The notes: generated by a model not told the origin, from the sequence alone. A stretch of DNA of 64,000 bases from Pseudolabrys sp. Root1462 (GCF_001426945.1 NZ_LMFS01000004.1:268632-332631); one strand, 5' to 3'. Shown: positions 8,996-19,912, numbered from the stretch's first letter. Numbers and translations are program-made.

Positions 8996-11491
8996 TTGGC
9001 TGACCGTACCGAGTTGCAGGAACGCATGCGCCAGGAAGCCGACAATCTCGCGGAGATTTTCCCCGGCGACAGCGAAATGGCACGTCTGATGCGGCAGTGG
9101 GATTGGGCCAGCACGCCGCTGGGCTCGCCCGAGAGCTGGCCGGACGCCCTCAAGATCCCGCTGAAGATGCTGCTGACGTCCCGCTTCGAAATGTGGCTCG
9201 GCTGGGGACCCGAACTCTGCTTCTTCTATAACGACGCCTACATCCCGACGCTCGGCCTCAAGCATCCGAAGATGCTGGGTAAGCCGTTCCGTGAAGTCTG
9301 GGCGGAAGTCTACGACGACGTTGCCGATCAGGTGGAGCGCGTGCGCGCCGGCGAGGCGACCTGGAACAAGTCGCTGCTGCTCCTGCTCGAACGCAGCGGC
9401 TATCCGGAAGAAACCTATCACAGCTTCTCCTACAGCCCGCTGTACGGCCCCCAAGGCGCGGTCGACGGTTTGCTGTGCGTCGTCAGCGAGGACACCGAAA
9501 GTGTCATCGCCGATCGACGCATCGACATGCTGCGGCAATTGAGCATGGAGCTGGTCGGCGCGGCCGACCGGCAAGCCGTGGTGGACGCCGTCCGCGCGGT
9601 GCTCAATTCCAACCGCCGCGACTTTCCATTCGCGCTGCTGTACCTGCCGGACGAGGCCCGAGCCTGCAGCACCGACGCCGAGCCTCTGCTGGCGCACCCC
9701 TGGCCATTCGAGCGCGTCTCGGACGCCATTCACAAGATCAACCTGCCGAGTGATCTGCCCTGTCCGGCCGGCGCGTGGAAGCGTCCGCCGACCGAAGCGC
9801 TCATCGTTCCGATCTCCGGCGCGATCGGGCAACGCAGTCGCGGCTCACTGGTGTTCGGCCTCAACCCGCATCGCCGCGGCGACATCGAAGTCTTCGACAT
9901 CGCGCGGCTGGTGTCCGGGCAGGTCGGCGGTGCGCTCGCCAATGTCGAGACGTTGCGGTCCGAGCGTCGGCGCGCCGATCGCATCTGGTCCAATTCGCGC
10001 GATCTCATGGTCGTGACCGACGCCGAAGGAGTCTTCCGCTCGGTCAGCCCCGCCTGGACGCGCATTCTCGGCCACTCCATCGAGAACGTGGTCGGCCGCC
10101 ATTTCCACGACTTCATCTTTCCCGACGATCTGAAAGCGTCGATCGACGCCTTCAGCCGCGCAACCTACGACGCCGATCTCACGGCCTTCGAGAACCGGCT
10201 TGTCGGAGTCGACGGCAAGCCGCGCTGGTTCTCGTGGCACACCTCGACGGAGCAAGACCAGGTCTACAGCTACGGCCGCGACATCACCGAGCAGAAGGAA
10301 AATGCCGCGGCCCTGGCCGCCGCCGAAGACGCATTGCGGCAGGCGCAGAAGATGGAAGCCGTTGGGCAGCTCACCGGCGGCATCGCGCACGACTTCAACA
10401 ACCTGCTGACCGGCATCATCGGCTCCCTCGAGATGATGAAGCGGCGCGCGAACGAAGGCCGTCGCACCGACGTCGACCGTTACGCGGCGGCGGCTTCGTC
10501 CGCCGCGCACCGCGCCGCCGCGCTGACCCAGCGGCTGCTCGCCTTCTCGCGCCGGCAACCGCTCGATCCCAAGATCATCAACGTCAACGAACTCGTCGGC
10601 GACATGGTGGAGCTTGTCCGCCGTTCCATCGGCGAGTCGATCGATCTCGAGATGAATGCTGCGCCCGATCTCTGGTATGCGCGGTGCGACGCCAACCAGC
10701 TGGAAAACGCCCTGCTCAATCTCGCCATCAACGCGCGCGACGCGATGCCCGATGGCGGCCGTCTCACGATCGGCACCGCCAATACGTTTGTCGACGGCAT
10801 CAAGGCGCGGCGGCTGCGCGGCGGCGGCCCCGGCGCCTTCGTCATGATCACGGTGACCGACACCGGCCACGGCATGTCTGCGGACGTCAGGGAAAAAGCC
10901 TTCGAGCCGTTCTTCACCACCAAGCCGATCGGCCAGGGCACCGGCCTCGGCCTCTCGATGATCTACGGTTTCCTGCAGCAGTCCGGCGGCTTCGTCGAAA
11001 TCGACAGCGAGGAAGGCCGCGGCACGGCGGTCCGTCTCTATCTGCCGCGCAGCCAGGCGCCCGAACAGCAACTGGACGGCGCCGCCGCCGGCGAGACAGC
11101 CGTTCGAGCCGACAATGTCGGCACGGTGTTGGTGGTGGAAGACGAAGCCGCGGTCCGCGCCATCGTCGTCGATGCGTTACGCGACTGCGGCTACCGGACG
11201 ATCGAAGCCGCTGAAGCCGCGACCGGCCTCAAATATCTGCAGTCGGAAGACTGCATCGACATTCTCGTCACGGACGTCGGCCTGCCGGGCGGCCTCAATG
11301 GCAGGCAGCTCGCCGATGCCGCCAGGGTGGTCCGGCCGAACCTCAAGATCCTGTTCATGACGGCCTATGCCTACAACCTGCAGGTCGGCCCCGAATCGCT
11401 CGAGCCGGGCATGGAGTTGATCGCCAAGCCATTCATCGTCGGCAGCCTCGTCGATCGCGTGAACGGCATGGTCGGGGCCAAGGCGCCGTAA
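8996..11491 (+). CDS. Hybrid sensor histidine kinase with C-terminal receiver domain
   Basis: 831 residues from TTG 8996; ATG 9026 (AGGA 4 nt upstream) is a possible alternative. Order: an N-terminal PAS-like region (about 35-165, with [17 protein letters not shown]), a GAF-like region (about 176-315), a PAS domain (about 328-430), HisKA with the phospho-accepting H465 in GGIAHDFNN, an HATPase domain with NARDAM and GTGLGLSM, and a receiver domain with D760 (VTDVGLPGG). No transmembrane helix is seen, so it is probably cytoplasmic. The family autophosphorylates on His and passes the phosphate to the attached Asp; no output domain is present, so a separate partner is expected. It begins 63 nt after the autotransporter with no terminator visible, so co-transcription is possible. 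Confidence 0.92.
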   Translation: MADRTELQERMRQEADNLAEIFPGDSEMARLMRQWDWASTPLGSPESWPDALKIPLKMLLTSRFEMWLGWGPELCFFYNDAYIPTLGLKHPKMLGKPFREVWAEVYDDVADQVERVRAGEATWNKSLLLLLERSGYPEETYHSFSYSPLYGPQGAVDGLLCVVSEDTESVIADRRIDMLRQLSMELVGAADRQAVVDAVRAVLNSNRRDFPFALLYLPDEARACSTDAEPLLAHPWPFERVSDAIHKINLPSDLPCPAGAWKRPPTEALIVPISGAIGQRSRGSLVFGLNPHRRGDIEVFDIARLVSGQVGGALANVETLRSERRRADRIWSNSRDLMVVTDAEGVFRSVSPAWTRILGHSIENVVGRHFHDFIFPDDLKASIDAFSRATYDADLTAFENRLVGVDGKPRWFSWHTSTEQDQVYSYGRDITEQKENAAALAAAEDALRQAQKMEAVGQLTGGIAHDFNNLLTGIIGSLEMMKRRANEGRRTDVDRYAAAASSAAHRAAALTQRLLAFSRRQPLDPKIINVNELVGDMVELVRRSIGESIDLEMNAAPDLWYARCDANQLENALLNLAINARDAMPDGGRLTIGTANTFVDGIKARRLRGGGPGAFVMITVTDTGHGMSADVREKAFEPFFTTKPIGQGTGLGLSMIYGFLQQSGGFVEIDSEEGRGTAVRLYLPRSQAPEQQLDGAAAGETAVRADNVGTVLVVEDEAAVRAIVVDALRDCGYRTIEAAEAATGLKYLQSEDCIDILVTDVGLPGGLNGRQLADAARVVRPNLKILFMTAYAYNLQVGPESLEPGMELIAKPFIVGSLVDRVNGMVGAKAP

Positions 11492-11502
11492 CCGCGCGAC
11501 GG

Positions 11503-12543
11503 TTATTCGACGAGCGCGAACTGCAGCATGATATTGCGCTGGATGGCCGAGAAGTTGTCGTCCGACACCAGCGTGATGATGGTCTCGCCGGCAGCATTGC
11601 GGGTGACCGCGACGCCTTCCATGTTGTCGATCTGGTAGCCGAGATCGGCCTTGATGAGAACCGGGCCATCGACGACGGCGCCTTCCTTGATGTCGGTCAC
11701 CGGCACACGCCGGATGCGCATGGCCACGCCGCGCAGCGGCGAATAGCTGCGCTCGAGCAGCAACAGATCGCCCGGCGGCAGGATGGTGCAATCACTGATA
11801 TCGAAGTCGTCGCTGCGCTTCACCGTGAAACGCAGGGTCCCGGCCGCGTTGCGCGCCGCCGGATCGAGCACGAAGGACCGGTGATTGCCGGCCTCGTCCA
11901 GACTTTCCTCGGTGACGGCGATGAGCTTGCCGGCGTAAGGCTGACCCGGCGGCGGCGAAGCCAGGCATTCGAGGCTCTTGTTGAATTTGAAGGACTTGAA
12001 ATCCGGCGGCGTCGCGATCGCGTTGCCGCGCGCGGCAAAACCGCCCCTGGCGGCGAAGCGCTCGATGCGTTCGATGCGCTCGATGCCGACATAGAAAGCG
12101 TCGCCGATCTGCGCGAGCGACTCCGAATCGTAGGCGCGCTGCATCGCCAGCGGCTTGCCATTCTCGCCGAGCAGCGGCGCCATCTCGGCATCGGCGAGAC
12201 CGTCGAGGCGGCCGTCGCGGTACACCATGCGGGCCTTGAGCCATGAGCCATTGTCGGTGACGGCGAGAATGTGGGCGCCGTCGGCATCGACATGGAGCCC
12301 GGAAATGCCGCCGAACGCGGCGAAGTCGGAGGTCAGCGCCAGGCCGCCGCGAAACTCGAGCGCGCCGAAACGCACGCGTGTCGGATCGCTGTTGTCGAAC
12401 GAGGCGATTGGCGTCGCGCGGATCTGGACCGCCGTCGGCTCGGTAGCAAAACGCGGCCCGCCGGCCAGCGCCCAGGTGCCGGCGACGGCTGTGACGCCGG
12501 CGATGAGCGCGGCAAAGATGAAGGTGCGGCGGCTGAACTTCAT
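11503..12543 (-). CDS. Esterase-like activity of phytase family protein
   Basis: 346 residues. The N-terminus (MKFSRRTFIFAALIAG...) has a twin-arginine-like start and a hydrophobic core, so export is likely. The body shows the phytase-like beta-propeller pattern: FGGISGLHVDADGAHILAVTDNG near the start, YDSESLAQIG, LIAVTEE and an NMEGVAV segment near the end. Members of this Pfam family are often annotated as having esterase-like activity, but substrates are not established. It starts 40 nt after the cobT stop on the same strand and may be the last gene of the cobS-cobT transcript; a role in cobalamin metabolism is not implied by sequence. It converges with the kinase gene. Confidence 0.85.
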   Translation of the reverse strand: MKFSRRTFIFAALIAGVTAVAGTWALAGGPRFATEPTAVQIRATPIASFDNSDPTRVRFGALEFRGGLALTSDFAAFGGISGLHVDADGAHILAVTDNGSWLKARMVYRDGRLDGLADAEMAPLLGENGKPLAMQRAYDSESLAQIGDAFYVGIERIERIERFAARGGFAARGNAIATPPDFKSFKFNKSLECLASPPPGQPYAGKLIAVTEESLDEAGNHRSFVLDPAARNAAGTLRFTVKRSDDFDISDCTILPPGDLLLLERSYSPLRGVAMRIRRVPVTDIKEGAVVDGPVLIKADLGYQIDNMEGVAVTRNAAGETIITLVSDDNFSAIQRNIMLQFALVE

Positions 12544-12583
12544 GGTCGCCTGCGCTTCGGTAAACCCGGCAACGCCAGGGACG

Positions 12584-14479
12584 TCACGCCACCCGGCGGC
12601 GCGGGCGGCGCGGCGTCGGAGCAGCGGTCGCGCCCTCGGCGAACAGTTCGGCCAGCTTCTCGGTCATCGCGCCGCCCAACTCCTCGGCATCGACGATGGT
12701 GACGGCACGGCGATAGTAGCGCGTGACGTCGTGACCGATGCCGATGGCGATGAGTTCGACCGGCGAGCGCGTCTCGATCTCTTCGATGACCCAGCGCAGA
12801 TGACGTTCCAGATAGTTGCCCGGGTTGACCGAGAGCGTCGAATCGTCGACCGGCGCGCCGTCCGAGATCATCATCAGGATCTTGCGCTGTTCGGTGCGCG
12901 CCAGCAGGCGCTTGTGCGCCCAGTCGAGCGCCTCACCGTCGATGTTTTCCTTGAGCAGGCCTTCGCGCATCATCAGACCGAGATTCTTGCGCGCGCGCCG
13001 CCACGGCGCGTCGGCCGACTTGTAGATGATGTGACGCAGATCGTTGAGGCGCCCCGGATTGGCGGGCTTGCCGGCCGAGAGCCAGTGCTCGCGCGACTGC
13101 CCGCCCTTCCAGGCGCGCGTCGTGAAGCCGAGGATTTCAACCTTGACGCCGCAGCGCTCCAGCGTCCGCGCCAGAATATCGGCGCAGGTGGCGGCGACCG
13201 TGATCGGCCGGCCGCGCATCGAACCGGAATTGTCGAGCAGCAAAGTCACCACGGTGTCGCGGAATTCGGTGTCCTTCTCCCACTTGAAGGACAAAGCATG
13301 CATCGGATCCATGATGACGCGCGTCAACCGCGCCGGATCGAGGATACCTTCCTCGAGGTCGAAGTCCCATGACCGGCTCTGCTGCGCCATCAGCCGGCGC
13401 TGCAGGCGGTTGGCCAGGCGCGCGACGACGCCCTGCAGGCTCGACAACTGCTTGTCGAGATAGCCGCGCAGCCGGTCGAGCTCTTCCGGCTCGCACAGAT
13501 CCTCGGCGGCGATCGTCTCGTCGAACTTCATGGTGAAGGCGCGATAGTCCGGGCCGCGCGGCTCGTTCTGGCCGTACTGGCGCGGACGCTGCGGCTCGCC
13601 GGGCGTCTCGGCATCGCCAAGTTCGCTCTCGTCGGCCATGTCGGCGGTCGCCGCCTCGGCGGCCTCTGAGGCATCGTCCGGCATATCCTCGGTCGACATC
13701 TCGGTGTCTTCCGACGACATGCTCTGATCTTCGTCGGACTCGGCCGATTCGCCGTCGTCGCCGGATTCCTGGTTCTTCTGCTCTTCCTCGTCGCCCTCGT
13801 CTTCGTCTTCGCTCTCGGAAGAACGATCCTCGCCCATTTCAAGCGAGTCGAGCAGATCGTGCACGGCGTCGCTGAACTTGCGCTGGTTCTCGATGACGTT
13901 TTCCAGGCGATTGAGGTCTTCGCCGGCGCGTTCCTCGATCAGCGGCCGCCATAGATCGACGAGTTTTTTCGCGGCCGGCGGCGGCGCCAATCCGGTGAGA
14001 CGCTCGCGCACCATCAAGGCCAAAGCTTCCTCGATCGGCGCGTCGGCGCGCTGAGATATCTGATCGAATTTGGCGCGGGTATAGCGGTCGTCGAGCATCG
14101 CCGTCAGGTTCAGCGCCACGCCGTCCATCCGGCGCGAGCCGATCGCTTCGACGCGAGCCTGCTCGACGGCCTCGAACACGGCGCGCGCCTGCTGGCCCTG
14201 CGGCTGCAGCTTGCGATGCATCGCGACGTCATGACAGGCGAGCTTGAGCGCGATCGAATCGGCGTTTCCGCGGACAATAGCGGCCTCGGCGCGCGTCAGC
14301 TTGCGCGGCGGCTCCGGCAGCCGAACCTTGCCGCCGATGAGACCGGGACGCTCGGCCGCATAGGCGATTTCCAGATCCGGCGTGCGCGCGATAGCACGCA
14401 GCGCACCGGCCACCGAGCGCTTGAATGGCTCGGTGGGGGAATCCTTGGGGGACGGCTTTGTTTTGCTGTTCGAGGCCAT
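12584..14479 (-). CDS. cobT: Cobaltochelatase subunit CobT
   Basis: 631 residues. CobT is the VWA-domain subunit of the ATP-dependent aerobic cobaltochelatase (CobNST), which inserts cobalt into hydrogenobyrinate a,c-diamide. The MIDAS motif DNSGSM starts at D416. Between about residues 215 and 295 lies the acidic, Asp/Glu/Ser-rich linker typical of the family. Length matches known CobT (about 630). cobS lies 122 nt upstream on the same strand, with a short inverted-repeat element in between. No cobN or other corrin genes are in the window, as is common in Hyphomicrobiales where cobST stand apart. Confidence 0.96.
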   Translation of the reverse strand: MASNSKTKPSPKDSPTEPFKRSVAGALRAIARTPDLEIAYAAERPGLIGGKVRLPEPPRKLTRAEAAIVRGNADSIALKLACHDVAMHRKLQPQGQQARAVFEAVEQARVEAIGSRRMDGVALNLTAMLDDRYTRAKFDQISQRADAPIEEALALMVRERLTGLAPPPAAKKLVDLWRPLIEERAGEDLNRLENVIENQRKFSDAVHDLLDSLEMGEDRSSESEDEDEGDEEEQKNQESGDDGESAESDEDQSMSSEDTEMSTEDMPDDASEAAEAATADMADESELGDAETPGEPQRPRQYGQNEPRGPDYRAFTMKFDETIAAEDLCEPEELDRLRGYLDKQLSSLQGVVARLANRLQRRLMAQQSRSWDFDLEEGILDPARLTRVIMDPMHALSFKWEKDTEFRDTVVTLLLDNSGSMRGRPITVAATCADILARTLERCGVKVEILGFTTRAWKGGQSREHWLSAGKPANPGRLNDLRHIIYKSADAPWRRARKNLGLMMREGLLKENIDGEALDWAHKRLLARTEQRKILMMISDGAPVDDSTLSVNPGNYLERHLRWVIEEIETRSPVELIAIGIGHDVTRYYRRAVTIVDAEELGGAMTEKLAELFAEGATAAPTPRRPRRRVA

Positions 14480-14491
14480 TGTCTCTTCTTC

Positions 14492-14598
14492 GTCATTCCG
14501 GGGCGCCTACGCAGCACGCGAACCCGGAATCCGGAAAACAACTCCTGAGTAAACGTCTGGATTCCGGGCCGCGAACTTCGTTCGCGGCCCGGAATGAC
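14492..14598. repeat. REP-like intergenic inverted repeat
   Basis: GTCATTCCGGG at 14492-14502 is the exact reverse complement of CCCGGAATGAC at 14588-14598. An inner strong hairpin lies near 14565-14592 (GGGCCGCGAA / TTCGCGGCCC). It fills the cobS-cobT gap. Related ends occur at 34429, 56118-56172 and 62466. Confidence 0.8.
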
Positions 14599-14601
14599 AG
14601 A

Positions 14602-15588
14602 TCAGGAGAGCGCCACGTTCACCGACGATTCCGGCAGCTCGACGCCGAAACAGCGCTGATAGAACTCGGCGACGATCGGCCGCTCGAGTTCGTCGCATTT
14701 GTTGAGGAACGTCAGGCGGAAGGCGAAGCCGATGTCCTGGAAAATGTCGGTGTTCTCCGCCCAGGTGATCACCGTACGCGGGCTCATCACGGTCGACAGA
14801 TCGCCGTTCATGAAGGCGTTACGCGTCAGATCGGCGACGCGCACCATCTTGCTCACGACATCGCGACCCTTCTCGTTGCGGAAGTGCTTGGCCTTGGCGA
14901 GAACGATCTCCACTTCGTTATCGTGCGGCAGATAGTTCAGCGTCGTGACCAGATTCCAGCGGTCCATCTGCGCCTGATTGATCTGCTGCGTGCCGTGATA
15001 GAGGCCCGAGGTATCGCCGAGACCGATGGTATTGGCGGTCGCGAACAATCTGAATGCAGGGTGAGGCTTGATCACGCGGCTCTGATCGAGCAGCGTCAGC
15101 CGGCCCGAGGATTCCAGCACGCGCTGGATCACGAACATCACGTCCGGACGGCCGGCGTCGTATTCGTCGAAGCAGATCGCGACATTGTGCTGATAGGCCC
15201 AGGGCAGGATGCCGTCCCGGAATTCGGTGACCTGCTGGCCATCCTTGAGCACGATGGCGTCCTTGCCGATGAGGTCGATACGGCTGATGTGGCTGTCGAG
15301 GTTGACGCGCACCATCGGCCAATTGAGCCGCGCCGCGACCTGTTCGATGTGGGTCGACTTGCCGGTGCCGTGGTAGCCGGTGACGATCACGCGTCGGTTG
15401 CGCGCGAAACCGGCGAGGATCGCCAGGGTCGTCGGGCGGTCAAAACGATAATCCGGATCGATGTCCGGGACATGTTCATCGGTCTTGGAATAGGCCGGAA
15501 CTTCCATGTCGCTGTCGATACCGAAGAGCTGTCGGACGGACACCTTCAGATCGGGCAGATTGGCGGGTTCTTGAACTGCGGTTGCCAT
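14602..15588 (-). CDS. cobS: Cobaltochelatase subunit CobS (AAA+ ATPase)
   Basis: 328 residues from ATG 15588, chosen over an upstream in-frame ATG because GGAG lies 6 nt before it and CobS proteins begin about here. Walker A GYHGTGKS is at 71-78, followed by the FDEYDAG Walker B and a TANTIGLGD sensor region. CobS is the MoxR-type AAA+ subunit that forms rings with CobT and powers cobalt insertion by CobN. Length agrees with the family (about 330). Transcription continues to cobT. The J-domain gene upstream lies on the same strand after a 193-nt gap. Confidence 0.96.
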   Translation of the reverse strand: MATAVQEPANLPDLKVSVRQLFGIDSDMEVPAYSKTDEHVPDIDPDYRFDRPTTLAILAGFARNRRVIVTGYHGTGKSTHIEQVAARLNWPMVRVNLDSHISRIDLIGKDAIVLKDGQQVTEFRDGILPWAYQHNVAICFDEYDAGRPDVMFVIQRVLESSGRLTLLDQSRVIKPHPAFRLFATANTIGLGDTSGLYHGTQQINQAQMDRWNLVTTLNYLPHDNEVEIVLAKAKHFRNEKGRDVVSKMVRVADLTRNAFMNGDLSTVMSPRTVITWAENTDIFQDIGFAFRLTFLNKCDELERPIVAEFYQRCFGVELPESSVNVALS

Positions 15589-15781
15589 TGCTACTCCGTG
15601 GCCCCGGAACGGCGCGGGGCCGCACATTTTCGCCGGGATGAGGCTTTTTCAGGATTGTGACGCGCCAAACTACCAGAAAGCCGGGGCGAAGCGGAAGCAC
15701 CCGCGACCCCCGACACGGCATAGCTCCAAAGCGCTACGATTTCAGGCTGTTAGGCCGGAATAAGGGCCGCGCCTCAGGCGC

Positions 15782-16381
15782 TTAGCCCATACCCACAGAC
15801 TTGAGATACTTATAAGCCTGAATGATTTCAATGAGCCGGTCCTCGGTCGACCGGTCGCCGCCATTGGCGTCGGGGTGGTGACGCTTGACCAGATCCTTGT
15901 AGCGGGCGGAAACCTGAGCCCGCGTGGCGCTGACCTCGAGACTGAGTGCCTCAAATGCCTTGCGTTCCGCGTTGCGGATGACGCGGGCTTCCTTGCGGAC
16001 CTTCTGTTCGGACCGCGCACCGTCACTGAAGATACCCAAGGGATCGCCGTCGGGACCCAGGGCGGAAAGGTCCGGCTTGACGCGGCCTTTCTTGCCGGTG
16101 CCCATCTTCCAGGTCGGACGATGGCCGGTCAGAGCGTCCTTCTGGTAGGCGAGCACGGCGTCATCGGCCATGCCGGCGAAGAAATTGTAGTTCTGGTTAT
16201 ATTCGCGCGCGTGCTTGAGGCAGTAATGCCAATAGCCGGACGTGTTCGGACCTTTCGGCGCCTTGTTGGTCGCCTTGTCCTTGCAATTCGCCCATTGGCA
16301 GGTCGGACCGTCGTTCTTGACGCGACGATCCTTGTCCGGCTTGACGCGAATGCTATCGAAAATCGAGGAGGTAGTTTTCAT
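15782..16381 (-). CDS. J-domain (DnaJ-like) protein
   Basis: 199 residues. A C-terminal J domain of about 60 residues contains the HPD tripeptide (KRHHPDANGG), required to stimulate Hsp70/DnaK. The N-terminal part has two CxxxC/CxxH-like groups (CQWANC and CLKH) that could bind zinc. It is not DnaJ itself: the Gly/Phe region and the four zinc repeats are missing and the J domain is at the wrong end. This protein next to cobS and divergent from bolA is a conserved arrangement in Hyphomicrobiales as far as I know. Client proteins are unknown. Confidence 0.9.
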   Translation of the reverse strand: MKTTSSIFDSIRVKPDKDRRVKNDGPTCQWANCKDKATNKAPKGPNTSGYWHYCLKHAREYNQNYNFFAGMADDAVLAYQKDALTGHRPTWKMGTGKKGRVKPDLSALGPDGDPLGIFSDGARSEQKVRKEARVIRNAERKAFEALSLEVSATRAQVSARYKDLVKRHHPDANGGDRSTEDRLIEIIQAYKYLKSVGMG

Positions 16382-16499
16382 GACCGAACGTTATGCGCTC
16401 TTTTCGAGAATGCTCGCAAGTCTTGACAACGGTATGGCAGGGCCGATTCGGCGCCGAGACGCCATTGACCGAAGCCATCCGGTTGCCTAACTGCGTGCC

Positions 16500-16784
16500 A
16501 TGCCCATCGACGATCTGCGTACCGCCGACCGGATTGAAAAGAAGCTGACCGAAGCGCTGGCTCCGGACAGCGTGAAGGTAGTGGATGAATCCCACCAGCA
16601 TGAAGGCCATGCCGGCCACCGCCCAGGCGGGCAGACCCACTTCAGGGTGTATATCGTGGCGAAAGCCTTCGCCGGCAAGACCCGCGTCGACCGTCATCGG
16701 CTGGTCAACGCGATACTTTCGGATGAATTAGAAGGCGGCGTGCACGCGCTCGCTCTTCATACCCAGGCGCCGGGCGAAGGCTGA
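16500..16784 (+). CDS. BolA family protein
   Basis: 94 residues. It shows the BolA fold pattern: an N-terminal helix (IEKKLTEAL), a VxDESHQHEGHAG loop with conserved Ser/His/Glu, then THFRVYIVAKAF and RHRLVNAIL. BolA proteins partner with monothiol glutaredoxins in iron-sulfur cluster handling and iron regulation. The His-rich loop is kept. It is divergent from the J-domain gene with 118 bp between starts, so a shared promoter region is likely. No gene symbol is given because alphaproteobacteria carry several BolA paralogues. Confidence 0.93.
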   Translation: MPIDDLRTADRIEKKLTEALAPDSVKVVDESHQHEGHAGHRPGGQTHFRVYIVAKAFAGKTRVDRHRLVNAILSDELEGGVHALALHTQAPGEG

Positions 16785-16802
16785 CCGTCCACCAGTCGTT
16801 GA

Positions 16803-18122
16803 TTACTCGGCCGGCTGCGCCCGCGACAAGGGCTGGATGCGCAGCGCGGTGATGCGATTGCGCGCGCGGCGCAGCACGCGGAACCGAAAGCCGTGGAACG
16901 TGAAGCTCTGCCCGACTTCCGGAATGGTGCGCGCCTCGTGAATGACAAGGCCTGCGATGGTCGTCGCTTCCTCGTCTGGCAAATTCCAGTCCATGACACG
17001 GTTCAGGTCGCGGATCGGCACGGCGCCATCAACATTGACTGAGCCATCGGGCTGACGGCGGACGCCGGGCATCGCCACGTCGTGCTCGTCCGTGATGTCG
17101 CCGACGATCTCCTCGAGAATATCCTCGAGCGTGACCAAGCCTTCGACTTCGCCGTACTCGTCGACGACCAGCGCGAACGGCGTCCTGCGGCGGCGGAACG
17201 CCTTGAGTTGTTCGGCAACCGGACGCGTATCCGGCACGTACCACGGCGGCGTCAGCAGCGACGCGATATCGACCTTGGCGGCGTCGCCGTCGACCGCGTG
17301 CAGCGCGCGCAGCAAATCGCGGACGTGCAGAATACCGATGATATTCTCCGGGTTGCCGCGCCACAGGGGAATGCGCGTCACAGGCGACGCGATGACCGCA
17401 TTGACGACATCTTCGGCTTTTTCATCGGCGTTGAGCGTGACCATGTTGGTGCGGTGGATCATCACATCCGACACCGCGAGCTCGCCGACGCGAAACACGT
17501 TCTGAATATATTCGGCCTGGCCCTCTTCCAGCTTGCCGTATTCGGCGGAGGTCGCAACCAGGCCTTCGAGCTCGACATCGCTCAACACGTCGTGCGGCAC
17601 CGCCTCCTTGACGCCGAGCAGCCGCAGAATCCAGCGCGACACCGCGTTGAGCATCCAGTTCAGCGGATAAAAGGCGATGAAGGATGCGTGCAGCGGATAG
17701 GCGACCCACAGCGATACCGGCTCGGGTTCGCGGATCGCCAGAGTCTTCGGCACCTGTTCGCCGACGACGATGTGCAGCGACGAGAACAACAGGAAGCCGA
17801 CGATGAAGGCGGTCAAATGCACCGCCTTCTCCGGCATGCCGAGCGGCTCGAGCACCGGCGTCAGCAGCGCGGCCACGGTCGGCTCGCCGACCCAGCCGAG
17901 ACCGAGCGAGGCCATGGTGATGCCGAGTTGGCAGCAGGCGAGGTAGGCTTCGATATTGCCGAGAATCTTCTTGACGAGCGGCGCGGCGAAACGTTGCTCC
18001 TCAACCATGGCATCGACGCGGAAGCCGCGGCTCTTCACCAGCGCGAATTCGGCCGCGACATAGAAGGCGTTGGCCGCGAGCAGCAGGAACGCCAGCAGCA
18101 GATTGAGGAATGCGCCGCTCAT
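16803..18122 (-). CDS. HlyC/CorC (CNNM/CBS-domain) family membrane protein
   Basis: 439 residues. An N-terminal CNNM transmembrane domain (about residues 1-190; three or four hydrophobic segments) is followed by two CBS domains (about 210-330, with DVMIHRTNMV and FALVVDEYGEVEGLVTLEDILEEIVGDI) and a C-terminal CorC_HlyC domain (about 345-430). The family is linked to magnesium/cobalt efflux; the haemolysin label is historical. Its start overlaps the aroB stop by 4 nt (ATGA), so it is translationally coupled to aroB in an aroK-aroB-hlyC operon, an order widely conserved in Hyphomicrobiales. Confidence 0.93.
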   Translation of the reverse strand: MSGAFLNLLLAFLLLAANAFYVAAEFALVKSRGFRVDAMVEEQRFAAPLVKKILGNIEAYLACCQLGITMASLGLGWVGEPTVAALLTPVLEPLGMPEKAVHLTAFIVGFLLFSSLHIVVGEQVPKTLAIREPEPVSLWVAYPLHASFIAFYPLNWMLNAVSRWILRLLGVKEAVPHDVLSDVELEGLVATSAEYGKLEEGQAEYIQNVFRVGELAVSDVMIHRTNMVTLNADEKAEDVVNAVIASPVTRIPLWRGNPENIIGILHVRDLLRALHAVDGDAAKVDIASLLTPPWYVPDTRPVAEQLKAFRRRRTPFALVVDEYGEVEGLVTLEDILEEIVGDITDEHDVAMPGVRRQPDGSVNVDGAVPIRDLNRVMDWNLPDEEATTIAGLVIHEARTIPEVGQSFTFHGFRFRVLRRARNRITALRIQPLSRAQPAE

Positions 18123-19255
18123 GATGCCCGCTTGTCGGCCAGGAAGGCGCGGATCGCCGCGGGATCGACATCGTTGGCGACGAAGGCCTGACCGACGCCG
18201 CGCACCAGAATGAAGGTGAGCTTGCCGCGCTTGACCTTCTTGTCCTGCGCGATCAACTCCATCAGCCGGTCGACGTCGGGCGTTCCGCCTTGCACATCGC
18301 TTATCTTGGTCGGCAGGCCGGCATCGGCAAGATGCGCGCGCACGCGTGCGACACTATTGCCGCCGACCAGACCCTGGCGCTCCGAGAACTCGTAAGCCAG
18401 CACGCAGCCGAGCGAAACAGCCTCGCCGTGCAGCAGCCGCTGCGAAAAGCCGGCGCCGGCTTCGAAAGCATGGCCGAAGGTGTGACCGAGATTAAGCAGC
18501 GCGCGGTCGCCGGTCTCGCGCTCGTCGCGGGCGACGATCGCCGCCTTGGCGCGGCACGACACGGCGATGGCATGTTCGCGCGCTGCGCCGCCGGCGAACA
18601 CGTCGCGCCAGTTGGTTTCGAGCCAGGCGAAGAAATCGGCATCGCCGAGCAGGCCGTATTTGGCGACCTCGGCGTAGCCGGCGCGGAACTCGCGCGCCGG
18701 CAAGGTGTCGAGCACCGCGGTGTCGGCGATCACAAGGATCGGCTGATGGAACGCGCCGATCAGATTCTTGCCCTGCCGCGAATTGATGCCGGTCTTGCCG
18801 CCGACCGAGGAATCGACCTGCGCCAGCAGCGACGTCGGCACCTGAACGAAATCGAGTCCGCGCCGCACGCTGGCCGCGGCAAAGCCGGCGAGATCGCCGA
18901 TGACGCCGCCGCCGAGCGCGACGATGAGGTCGCTGCGCTCGATGCGCGCCGCGATGATCGCCTCGCAGACCGTCTCGAACGTGGCGTAGCCCTTCGAGCT
19001 CTCGCCCGGCTTGACGACGATCGGCGTCGATTCGATGCCGCTGGCTTTGAGAATATCGGTGACCCGGGCGAGATGCGTCGCCGCGACATTGTCGTCGGTC
19101 AGGATCGCGACCCGGGCGCCGGGACGCAGCGTCTTGATGCGGCTGCCGAGCGTCACAATGGCGTCGCGGCCGATGACGATATCGTAGGCGCGATCGCCAA
19201 GCGCGACCGGCACGATGGTCTCGCCCGATGCAGGCTGGCGCAGCGGCGCGGTCAT
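18119..19255 (-). CDS. aroB: 3-dehydroquinate synthase
   Basis: 378 residues. AroB converts DAHP to 3-dehydroquinate, step two of the shikimate pathway. Diagnostic segments are the NAD-binding LIVALGGGVIGDLAGFAA, the DSSVGGKTGIN loop, and HTFGHAFEA, with conserved zinc-ligand Glu and His residues. GGAG 8 nt before ATG 19255 lies inside the end of aroK; the two genes overlap by 4 nt (ATGA), showing coupling. Confidence 0.97.
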   Translation of the reverse strand: MTAPLRQPASGETIVPVALGDRAYDIVIGRDAIVTLGSRIKTLRPGARVAILTDDNVAATHLARVTDILKASGIESTPIVVKPGESSKGYATFETVCEAIIAARIERSDLIVALGGGVIGDLAGFAAASVRRGLDFVQVPTSLLAQVDSSVGGKTGINSRQGKNLIGAFHQPILVIADTAVLDTLPAREFRAGYAEVAKYGLLGDADFFAWLETNWRDVFAGGAAREHAIAVSCRAKAAIVARDERETGDRALLNLGHTFGHAFEAGAGFSQRLLHGEAVSLGCVLAYEFSERQGLVGGNSVARVRAHLADAGLPTKISDVQGGTPDVDRLMELIAQDKKVKRGKLTFILVRGVGQAFVANDVDPAAIRAFLADKRAS

Positions 19256-19845
19256 GACTTGAACTCCAGGCCCAGATGCTTCGGCAACTCGGCGATGATC
19301 TCTTCGACGATGACTTCGTGCGGTTCGTCGCGCGACTGCACGACGATGTCGGACAAGGCATAGATCGGTTCGCGCAGCGGCAACAGCTCCCTGATGCGGT
19401 CGGCGAGCGGCCGGTCGCCGGTGCGCCGCTTGGTGCGCTTGCTGAGGACGTCGAGATCGGCCTTCAGCCAGATCGAGATACCCTTGGAGCGGATCAGATC
19501 GCGGGTGCGCGGATCCATCACCGCGCCGCCGCCGGTCGCCAGCACCTGCGGCCCGTGATCGAGCAGACGGGCGATGACGCGGGCCTCGCCGGCGCGGAAA
19601 TAGGGCTCGCCGTGCCGGGCGAAGATCTCGGGAATGGTCATGCCCGCTGCGGTCTCGATTTCGGTATCGGCGTCGATGAAGCCGAGGCCGAGCCGGGTCG
19701 CCAGCCGGCGGCCGACCGAGGATTTACCGGCGCCCATCATCCCCACCAGCACCAGCGACCGCGCGCCCAGGGCGCGCGCGATCCCCGCCTGTACGGCAGG
19801 GTCGAGCACGCTTTCCGCGGGCTTTTGGACGGCGCTGTCAACCAT
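19252..19845 (-). CDS. aroK: Shikimate kinase
   Basis: 197 residues from ATG 19845; the longer in-frame extension to 19896 lacks family similarity and is rejected. Walker A GMMGAGKS is at 35-42, with the substrate-binding DADTEIE, the GGGAV segment and the lid RTGDRPL all present. The enzyme phosphorylates shikimate at the 3-hydroxyl with ATP. First gene of the aroK-aroB-hlyC operon. A GGAAC-N9-GTTCC inverted repeat (19856-19874) lies just upstream of the start; its meaning is unknown. Confidence 0.96.
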   Translation of the reverse strand: MVDSAVQKPAESVLDPAVQAGIARALGARSLVLVGMMGAGKSSVGRRLATRLGLGFIDADTEIETAAGMTIPEIFARHGEPYFRAGEARVIARLLDHGPQVLATGGGAVMDPRTRDLIRSKGISIWLKADLDVLSKRTKRRTGDRPLADRIRELLPLREPIYALSDIVVQSRDEPHEVIVEEIIAELPKHLGLEFKS

Positions 19846-19912
19846 GATAGAGTTCCGGAACGACGCAACGGTTCCATATAGCAGCAAATGACACAACTGC
19901 GACTGCCTGGCT

